Assembly: GCA_021777035.1 (NCBI GenBank) | Contig: JAIQZR010000099.1 | Location: 1 to 64,000 of the forward strand | Direction of reading: 5' to 3' | Source of the DNA: Candidatus Scalindua sp. | GTDB taxonomy: Bacteria; Planctomycetota; Brocadiia; Brocadiales; Scalinduaceae | Length of the DNA stretch: 64,000 bases | Shown here: in pieces, positions 8,808 to 15,739 of the stretch | How positions within the stretch are numbered: the stretch's first letter is position 1 | Layout: every line of letters starts with the position of its first letter | Notes under the pieces: generated by a model | Database searches by the model: none | What the model was told of the DNA's origin: nothing | What the model saw: the letters and a program-made list of their open reading frames with translations, nothing else | Position numbers and translations under genes: made by a program

Positions 8808-10895
8808 TTATATATTTGGTATAGTCAAGTATTTATCTAATATCTGATTCAATTCCTTCATTACTGTAAGCCCATTTATTGAGTTCTCGGCAAACAAAAA
8901 TGCTCGATCAATTTCTTTGCGTAGTATTTGCTTGTCGACGTCGGTTATCCTATCACACACCTTTGGTCGAGGCAAAACAATAAAGTCGTGAATTACCGCC
9001 TTGTCTTTACTTCCGTCCTTTAGTTTTCTAAGCACTCTTCCTCTGCGTTGCACATATTCCGTTGGATTAGTACTACTAGAAAGAATGAATGCTTCTCTTA
9101 TAATAGGAACGTCAAGCCCTTCGTTAAAGATATTCATTGATGTCAATATCTGATATATTCCTGTTCTAAAGTTATTTAAGATTTCGTTCTTCTCAGTTTG
9201 ATTTTCCTCTCCGGTAAACCTATGTGAAATTATCCCTGAGCCTTTTAACATACTTGCTACCTTATCAAGTTCCTTTGTGTCTGGTGCACAGAATACAATT
9301 GTATGTTTTATATCCTTTCTTCTCTTCTGGACAATTTCCTTAAATCTAACAACTTTCATTATCGCTGTTTTTAATACTTTTGCTCTTGAATTGAGTAGAC
9401 CACTTAGTTTTTTATTACTCTTTAAGATTGCATCAAAGTTGTCTTTGCTGGAAGGCCTGAACATTTGCTTGATCTTGTTAGTTATTTCCTCATATTTTTC
9501 AGTCTCCTCCTCTGTCAAATATATCTGGTGAATGTAGTATTCATACGGGCATAAGAAACCTTCTTGAATTGCCTTTTTCAGGTCAAATGTGAATATAGTT
9601 GATCCTAGCAATGATTCTACAAATCGAGTACCTTCATCATCAAAGAATCTTGTTGGTGTTGCGCTTAGGCCAAGTGTAAAATCATAATCCCTATAGATGC
9701 TCTCTATTGCACCAGTTGATCCCAAATGATGGCATTCATCTGCAACCAATAAAACCTTTATTTCGTCTCTGTTTATTCTATTTAAGAGTTTTTCAAATGA
9801 GTTGTTTTTCAATGTTTCGTGTGTTGATACAATCGTTAAATACTTTTCTAATTTCAGATTGACCCTTGAGATCCCATCAGAAACCTGTCGCCTCCAACTG
9901 GAGTTCTCTGAGCTGCAAATAATCGGTTTTAGATTAAATTCATGACATTCATCTGCCCACTGATTTACTAACGATTTCGTTGGACACGATATAATGGTAA
10001 CTATGCCATCTACCTGCTTTGCAAGACGACATAATCCAAAAAGTGCAGTCTTGGTTTTTCCAGTTCCAGTTGCCATTTCTAGCACCCCTCGCATCGCATT
10101 ATCAAGCCAAGCTTGAATCGCCTTCTCCTGGTAATGCCAGGGAGTATGTCCTTCACAAGAATGTGGCTTGTCTGAAATTTGTTTTCTCTTTGTTGAAAGC
10201 AAACTGTAAGGTCTAGAAAAATCTCCTTTTAGTGATTTAATGTTCTCCAATGCAATGTCTGGTACATTAATAATCCTCAGATTTCGATCTTTGTTTTCCC
10301 AGATTCGCTGGAAAAGTATTTCCTTTTGTTGAATAATACCCATTGAGCTTTCATCAAAGCTATTGAAGATGGCAAGTTCTTCATAGTTTATGTTTGCATG
10401 TGCGGTGTCATTATAAGAACCCATAAACATTATTTTTGAGTCATCAATATCCTTAAATATTCCAAACTTTACATGAAAATCTCCACCAAATAACTTGTTC
10501 TTGGGAATTGCAATCTTAATATCCATAATGTTGTCTGCAATAAGCCAGGAAAGTGCAACACGAGTATCTTCTCGCAAGTCTGTTTTCAACTGCTCAATAC
10601 TTCTAGACAAGGCCTGATAGATTATTTCATTTTCTTCAGCTTCACTCCCTAATAAAATTGCTTCTAAATCATCCTTATTGAGATAGGGGCTTGTTAACAA
10701 CCTTATCTTCCCCCCTCTTTCAACCAATGGGATGATTGCTTGAGAGATTTCTTTAAGCCACCCAGAAGTAAAATAGCCAACACCACGGTCATATGTTATG
10801 GCCTCAGACAATACTGGAATAAAGAAATCCTTAGCTAAACTATGATTAGAAGAATCTAATATTTTTGGAATGTTTTTCAAATCAGAAAATGTCAT
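8808..10895 (-). CDS. Phospholipase D-like/SF2 helicase fusion protein
   Basis: This 695-residue protein has an N-terminal PLD-like domain. Its H-V-K at 141-143 lies in F-H-V-K-F-G-I-F, followed by the downstream M-G-S-Y-N-D and Y-E-E. A superfamily 2 helicase core follows: ATGTGKT (275-281), a DECH box (386-389), SATPTR (411-416) and Q-R-R-G-R-V-L-R (616-623). Only one HxK half-site is obvious, so the PLD domain may dimerise or bind rather than cut. Similar PLD-helicase proteins occur in restriction and defence loci, where they translocate on and cleave or remodel DNA. Its ATG follows the stop of the upstream 789-residue gene with no gap (TAG-ATG). Classical DndH differs in layout, so this is not simply DndH. 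Confidence 0.88.
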   Translation of the reverse strand: MTFSDLKNIPKILDSSNHSLAKDFFIPVLSEAITYDRGVGYFTSGWLKEISQAIIPLVERGGKIRLLTSPYLNKDDLEAILLGSEAEENEIIYQALSRSIEQLKTDLREDTRVALSWLIADNIMDIKIAIPKNKLFGGDFHVKFGIFKDIDDSKIMFMGSYNDTAHANINYEELAIFNSFDESSMGIIQQKEILFQRIWENKDRNLRIINVPDIALENIKSLKGDFSRPYSLLSTKRKQISDKPHSCEGHTPWHYQEKAIQAWLDNAMRGVLEMATGTGKTKTALFGLCRLAKQVDGIVTIISCPTKSLVNQWADECHEFNLKPIICSSENSSWRRQVSDGISRVNLKLEKYLTIVSTHETLKNNSFEKLLNRINRDEIKVLLVADECHHLGSTGAIESIYRDYDFTLGLSATPTRFFDDEGTRFVESLLGSTIFTFDLKKAIQEGFLCPYEYYIHQIYLTEEETEKYEEITNKIKQMFRPSSKDNFDAILKSNKKLSGLLNSRAKVLKTAIMKVVRFKEIVQKRRKDIKHTIVFCAPDTKELDKVASMLKGSGIISHRFTGEENQTEKNEILNNFRTGIYQILTSMNIFNEGLDVPIIREAFILSSSTNPTEYVQRRGRVLRKLKDGSKDKAVIHDFIVLPRPKVCDRITDVDKQILRKEIDRAFLFAENSINGLTVMKELNQILDKYLTIPNI

Positions 10896-13265
10896 CTATT
10901 GCCCTAACAAATGTCCATATTGCGAAGAGAAGTCGTTTATTCTGTTGATACTAGTAGAAATTTTATTTCTTCTAAGATAAACCTCTAAAGACTCTTTGGT
11001 AAATCTAATACCCGAATTTTTAACTATTTCAAGTATTATGTCATTAATTGTTTTAATATTGTCTGCTGATGGAGGTAATACGGCTATATCAGAAATCACC
11101 CCTAATTCAGAGTGTTTTCTTATAATAGTAGATAGCAAAGATCTATTCCAATGACAGGGGTCGACTGGAGGTAAATCCAAGACCTTCAGTAAATTATGTA
11201 AAAGAACATACTTTTTACCGTTTATTTCCTTGCATATTTCAAGCAATAACTCCTTTACTGCCTTGTCTGTTAACTTAATTACTTTCCTATGTATCCATCT
11301 CCCAGCACCAACCTTGTATATATTCAAAGACCTCGCAATCACGTTCGATATCTGATAATAAACTAATCCTCTCTTGTTAATAAAATAAGCTTCTATGTCC
11401 TGCCAAAAAAGCTCTTTATCAGCTTTAAGAAAATAATTATCTACTTCGTCATTTAATTGTAGCCTTTCTTTTGACAAATTCTCTGTACTTTCAATATCAG
11501 GATATTTTCTGTAAACATATAAATCATTGTTATGAATCCTCAGGCAACTATAAAGTGCATATTGGTTTGGAATTCCAAGATAGTCCATTAACGCTTTATT
11601 ATTTTTATAAATATGCTGTACAGAAGTTTTTCTGCTTAGGTTGTCTACGGCTCCATCAATTTTTTCATACACTCTATCGAATTCATCAAAGTTTATATTG
11701 ATATTATCGGTGTGAATATAAGTTCCTCTTCCCCACATTACCGCATTCATAACCCTGTCAATAGATCTTGGCGAATTACTAGGTTTACCGTTACAAAATC
11801 GGTTACAATAAAGTTCTGTAAGCTCGCTTTGATGCAATCCATGTATATGTGATCTAATAAGATACTCTAGGTTTAATAATATTTTGTTTTTAATACCTAC
11901 TAATATACTATCTTCAAATAGACCTTCTCTGCTGAGGAATAAATCTATACAAATATCCTCGACATTCTGATCATATGTTATATCCAATTTCAAATATTCG
12001 CGTATTTGACTTTTATCTAGCCCAAGTAGATTTCCACTTTCATCAATTAGGTCATTATAAGCATTGCTAATATCCTTGTCTCTGTATAATGAAAGAAAAG
12101 ACTCCCCATCTAGTGAAACTCGGTATATTTTTCTTTCCGACAAACATAGATAGAATTCAATCATTAACTCATAAATATCCTTTTCCAGGAAAACGTCATT
12201 TGTTAATGTTAAATTATAGAAATCGTTAGATGTTATAACCCCCTTATTCCTAAACAGTTCATCAAGGTGTAGTTCAAAATATGTCATTAGGTTTTCTTTA
12301 AATGGATATAAGTGAATTTTTTTCTCATAATCCCTGCATAATTGCCTCACTCTTTCTCTAGTAATACTTTCTCGTTTGCCTGTTTCCTCTAATGTCATTG
12401 GTTGACCGCCAACTCCATGTCTCAATTTGAATATCTTTAATCCTCTAGGCTCAAGAATTTTAAAAATTATTTTTAACGCTTTAACTTGTGTTTGTGTCAT
12501 ATCTTCTATCTGATCATTCTGAACACAAAGGAAATCTCTTATGCCTTTTAATTCTGTACTTGTCAAATTCAGTCCTACTAACTTCTTTTTTATTTCACCT
12601 CTTTCTAAATCAATTTTAGATTTAGATGTAATTATTAAACCTCTTAACAAATGAAAACAACTTATACCTCCTGAAATATTTTCTGAAACAACACCTTCTC
12701 GTCTGTCTAATAATTCAATACTATCTAATGTATCCACGAGAGATTTTTCTCCAAAATTCTTTTCTGTAAGCAAATCGGATATGGATGTTTCAAGTAAGTC
12801 TCCAATATTAGATATATTTAATTTGTTTAGACAATCCTTAGTTCTTGCAGGAAAACTAACAGATGCAATAGGTATTTTTAGAGTAGACTCATTAATAATC
12901 TTAATTCTTTGTTTAAGCAATACAGTTTCATTAGTAAAATTATAATCAACATTTAAACTGATATCTTCAGTCGTAAAATGTGCTTCTATATTGTTAATTA
13001 CATTTTTCACTTCATCCAAACACGTAGCCCCAAAATTCCTAATCTCCTTAAGGTCTTCTAGATCTTCTAGTTCTAGAAGTTGTCCTATCGTTTTGAACCC
13101 CTCTTCAAGTAAACAATTTGTCGTTCTTCTGGAAAACATTTCTTCAGTTATTTTAATATTATTATAATCGCAAGCATTATCATCATCATTTTTGTTTGAA
13201 GATTCTGACTCCTCTTTTTTATAGCCACTAATTCCTGAATATATTTTTCTAAGCAAATTTAACAT
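10896..13265 (-). CDS. Large protein with RNAP alpha-CTD-like and sigma region 4-like domains
   Basis: This 789-residue protein is unusual. Residues 44-91 and 138-186 are each like the RNA polymerase alpha-CTD helix-hairpin-helix fold, with I-G-x-L-L then a N-F-G-x-x-x-L-x-x-x motif. Residues 276-317 look like sigma-70 region 4, with L-R-H-G-x-x-x-x-P-M-T-L-E-E-T-G, then I-T-R-E-R-V-R-Q-L. The remaining 470 residues are helical and I recognise no catalytic motif. It is the first gene of the defence operon and abuts the helicase gene. The architecture suggests DNA binding or contact with RNA polymerase or promoters. The start is uncertain: a TATAAT overlaps the ATG (TATAATG) and no ribosome site is visible. 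The next in-frame Met is residue 43, just before the first domain. Confidence 0.82.
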   Translation of the reverse strand: MLNLLRKIYSGISGYKKEESESSNKNDDDNACDYNNIKITEEMFSRRTTNCLLEEGFKTIGQLLELEDLEDLKEIRNFGATCLDEVKNVINNIEAHFTTEDISLNVDYNFTNETVLLKQRIKIINESTLKIPIASVSFPARTKDCLNKLNISNIGDLLETSISDLLTEKNFGEKSLVDTLDSIELLDRREGVVSENISGGISCFHLLRGLIITSKSKIDLERGEIKKKLVGLNLTSTELKGIRDFLCVQNDQIEDMTQTQVKALKIIFKILEPRGLKIFKLRHGVGGQPMTLEETGKRESITRERVRQLCRDYEKKIHLYPFKENLMTYFELHLDELFRNKGVITSNDFYNLTLTNDVFLEKDIYELMIEFYLCLSERKIYRVSLDGESFLSLYRDKDISNAYNDLIDESGNLLGLDKSQIREYLKLDITYDQNVEDICIDLFLSREGLFEDSILVGIKNKILLNLEYLIRSHIHGLHQSELTELYCNRFCNGKPSNSPRSIDRVMNAVMWGRGTYIHTDNININFDEFDRVYEKIDGAVDNLSRKTSVQHIYKNNKALMDYLGIPNQYALYSCLRIHNNDLYVYRKYPDIESTENLSKERLQLNDEVDNYFLKADKELFWQDIEAYFINKRGLVYYQISNVIARSLNIYKVGAGRWIHRKVIKLTDKAVKELLLEICKEINGKKYVLLHNLLKVLDLPPVDPCHWNRSLLSTIIRKHSELGVISDIAVLPPSADNIKTINDIILEIVKNSGIRFTKESLEVYLRRNKISTSINRINDFSSQYGHLLGQ

Positions 13266-13300
13266 TATATGTTTTGTATATATCGTGCAGTCAATTCAGT
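13266..13300 (-). promoter_or_regulatory. Possible promoter of the minus-strand defence operon
   Basis: On the minus strand TTGACT (about 13290-13295) is followed after about 19 bp by TATAAT (13264-13269), which runs into the annotated ATG. If this is the true -10 box, the transcript would begin inside the first codons and translation would use a later start or be leaderless. The spacing is longer than ideal, so this is tentative. Confidence 0.3.
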
Positions 13301-13301
13301 T

Positions 13302-13508
13302 TTAATTCCAGTATTTACCTTTCGGAGGGACAACAAATCTTATCCCACATTTAGGATCTGAAAGATCATTGTGATAACGAGGAATCACATGAAAATGAAG
13401 TTGTTCAATAGTTTGTCCAGCAGCCACACCATCTATTCCGGAATTAAATCCATCAGGCTTTGCATTATGGGATATGATTCGTGTGTTATGAGTACCTCTT
13501 ATTACATG
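13302..13508 (-). pseudogene. HIT-family protein, C-terminal remnant
   Basis: The minus-strand frame ending at 13302 encodes 68 residues with the histidine-triad core. It shows K-P-D-G-F-N, then A-A-G-Q-T-I-x-Q-L-H-F-H-V-I-P-R-Y and a normal-looking end. HIT proteins are about 110-150 residues, and here the frame is cut upstream by a TAG at 13509. Just beyond it, a different frame reads Y-Y-T-A-T-V-E-E-L-V-S-M, which could be the displaced preceding segment. The gene therefore appears decayed by frameshift and N-terminal loss. HIT proteins are nucleotide hydrolases, but this one should be non-functional. It sits at the degraded edge of the defence island. Confidence 0.75.
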
Positions 13509-13509
13509 C

Positions 13510-14179
13510 TAACAAGTTCTTCTACGGTTGCTGTATAGTAACGAATTTTATAGTAAATCTGAGTTGTTTCAAGTGTATTCTCAATAGTCATATGGCTGTA
13601 TAGTATCTTCCATGTAAAGTTATCCTGATCGATTAATCATAGGGATGCATGGTTAGAGGGGTTAAATACTTTTCATAACCAGATTTGGTCAGCAATAGAA
13701 CCTTTTTGTTTTGCAAGTTAGTTTACTTCAATATCATAAAGCATGTTCCATATCCAAGGTTTAAACCAAATCATTTTGTGAAGTGTTTTTCTTGTTAATA
13801 GCTGTAAATAGTCTCGCAATATCACAAATAAATTAATCACACAATAAACGAAATCAATACTATCAAGCAAATTGAGGAAAAATGATACTCAACGTCTGGC
13901 TGAAATCAAGAGGCAAACTATACTCCCATCAACTTTTTCTAACATTGTAGAAAATTATTTGATGACTGTTCGGAAGATCTTATATGTAGGAAAGATGGAA
14001 TGTTGATACTTTTACTTTGAAACACAATTTAGCGAAAGAATCCGGTGTCCATATAGTGTCTATTGAAGAGCTAAATTGAGGTAAAATCACCTAACAGAAT
14101 CTATACAGAAACAATAGATAATGTTAGGTGGTTAAAGGACTTGTGTGTGATATCAACGACTTAGGGAAATATACTGAAT
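13510..14179. other. Degraded non-coding stretch at the island edge
   Basis: I see no intact gene here. Short frames occur (for example + strand around 13850-14010) but none has a recognisable domain or start signal. Base composition is strongly AT-rich. The stretch lies between the HIT remnant and the half-tRNA and reads like decayed accessory DNA. Confidence 0.5.
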
Positions 14180-14222
14180 CAGATTAGAAATCTGATGCTC
14201 TATCCGGCTGAGCTACTGGCGC
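14180..14222 (-). pseudogene. 5' half of tRNA-Arg(TCT)
   Basis: The reverse complement begins GCGCCAGTAGCTCAGCCGGA, a good tRNA acceptor 5' strand and D-arm. It continues with the anticodon arm CAGATTTCTAATCTG, whose anticodon TCT reads Arg. The similarity stops immediately after the anticodon stem: no variable loop, T-arm (GGTTCGA) or acceptor 3' strand follows. It is a truncated tRNA gene, as often left where an integrative element used the tRNA as attachment site. The defence island lies on the truncated side. Confidence 0.75.
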
Positions 14223-14567
14223 TTAGTTCGCAAACCCCTTATTGTACAAATACTTACACAAACAATATCTCTTGTGAAAACTCATTGAGATCCTTCAAAA
14301 CAGCCGATATCATTGTACTTTTCACCGAAAGTGTAACAATCTTAAGGTTATTATTCTGAAATGACTACACAGACAGCCAAAACTGAACAATAACTTTGAG
14401 CATCCTATATTAGTTAAAAATTTAAATAATACAACTAAAAAAACTTGTATAGAGCATGCCAACCAAACAGCGACTTTTTTATTGACCTATAAACTTTATA
14501 CTAATAAATAGCTGAGAATGGAATCTATAATATGCCAATTTTAGTTTTGTGATATTGTTGGCTTACA
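14223..14567. other. Intergenic stretch without a gene
   Basis: This 345-bp AT-rich stretch lies between the half-tRNA and the aldolase gene. I see no ORF, clear terminator or repeat in it. Confidence 0.5.
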
Positions 14568-15356
14568 TTACCCATTCTTTGTCTCGTTGAAGATATCGTT
14601 CGCTTCTTGAGGTGTCGCATTCTTATGAATAATGGCATGCAGAGACTTTGCCATGGCAACTGGGTGTTTATGCTGCCAGATGTTCCTTCCCAGGTTTATC
14701 CCTATCGCCCCTTTAGTCATACCGTCGTGGACAAACTCAAACACAGGAAGTTCCGTATCGAACTTTGGCCCGCCTGCTATAACTATTGGCACTGGACAGC
14801 CTTCAGTAACTTTTTCAAACTCTTCACACCAGTAGGTCTTTACTACCTTGGCACCCAGTTCTGCGGCGATGCGGCAGCACAACGATAAATACCTGGCATC
14901 ACGCTTTTCCAACTCTTTTCCAACAGCCGTGACTGCCATCACAGGTATGCCATACTCTTCACACTCATCTACGAGTTTTCCCAGATTGAGTAGTGTTTGA
15001 CGCTCGTATTTACTACCTACAAAAACTGACAGACCTACCCCAGCGACGTTTAGTCTGAGTGCGTCTTTTATTGAAGTGGTGAGTCCCTCATTTGCAAGAT
15101 CTCCCCCGACTACACTTGTACCTCCGGATACTCTGAGGATGACCGGTTTACTATCATCCGGATTTATAGCAGCTCGTAATACTCCTCTTGTAACAAAAAG
15201 TGCGTCACAATATTCAATAATCGGTTTAATTGTTTCACCCGGTTTTTCCAGGTTGCTTGTTGCTCCTAAAAAATACCCATGATCTATCGGCATGAACATA
15301 CATTTACCGTCAGATCCCATCAGCGAAGAGAGTCGATTCTGCATTCCCCAATCCAT
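14568..15356 (-). CDS. LsrF/DhnA-type class I aldolase family protein
   Basis: This 262-residue TIM-barrel protein is of the DhnA class I aldolase family. Motifs include M-P-I-D-H-G-Y (residues 22-28), G-G-T-S near residue 80, and the Schiff-base region V-V-K-T-Y-W-C (about 169-175). I-V-I-A-G-G-P-K phosphate-binding residues follow, then G-A-I-G-I-N-L-G-R-N. Relatives include LsrF (autoinducer-2 phosphate thiolase), fructose-bisphosphate aldolase class I and 2-amino-3,7-dideoxy-D-threo-hept-6-ulosonate synthase. No lsr genes are nearby, so AI-2 processing is not implied. A GGAGGTG ribosome site sits 6 nt before the ATG at 15356. It is cytoplasmic and monocistronic. Confidence 0.85.
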   Translation of the reverse strand: MDWGMQNRLSSLMGSDGKCMFMPIDHGYFLGATSNLEKPGETIKPIIEYCDALFVTRGVLRAAINPDDSKPVILRVSGGTSVVGGDLANEGLTTSIKDALRLNVAGVGLSVFVGSKYERQTLLNLGKLVDECEEYGIPVMAVTAVGKELEKRDARYLSLCCRIAAELGAKVVKTYWCEEFEKVTEGCPVPIVIAGGPKFDTELPVFEFVHDGMTKGAIGINLGRNIWQHKHPVAMAKSLHAIIHKNATPQEANDIFNETKNG

Positions 15357-15739
15357 TACTGCACCTCCATTATTAAAATGTTATTTTATATATTATTAAT
15401 TTCTTGATTTTACTTCAGAGAAATTTTCCTTTTTCATTATGGCTGGAGAAATAGCATAGAAAATTCAATTTATTATGTCAACGGAAATGTCAATATGCGA
15501 ATAATAATATAGTCTTATCACGTTTGTCCCGGCAATCTCAACAGATAGAATTCTCAGGGCTTGGGCGATTAGCCAGAGCGGATAATCAGATTACGGAAAA
15601 ACAGGCTTTCCTGAAGAGTAATCAACGCGAACAAATCCTTGTAATCAAAACTGTTAAATGTATAATTGCCATAGGTAAAATTGATAACACACTTTTTATA
15701 TATTTAGACTGCCAACGATAACCTCTTAATAGATATAGT
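15357..15739. other. Divergent intergenic region
   Basis: This region separates the divergent aldolase and DUF1566 genes and should hold both promoters. It is AT-rich with several TATAAT-like tracts, none clear enough to assign. I see no repeat and no convincing small gene. Confidence 0.5.

Noticed and set aside
8808-10895. PLD-helicase as DndH
   Set aside because: The layout with an N-terminal PLD-like domain and DECH helicase core, and the lack of DndF and DndG neighbours, do not match the DndFGH set. It is kept as an unassigned defence helicase.
13845-14010. HsdS-like fragment in the degraded stretch
   Set aside because: A short frame reads D-T-Q-R-L-A-E-I-K-R-Q-T-I-L-P and somewhat resembles a restriction subunit end, but the match is weak and the frame is interrupted.
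15524-15721. 65-residue frame before the DUF1566 gene
   Set aside because: It has no ribosome site, no recognisable composition and no homologue pattern. It is likely upstream regulatory DNA.
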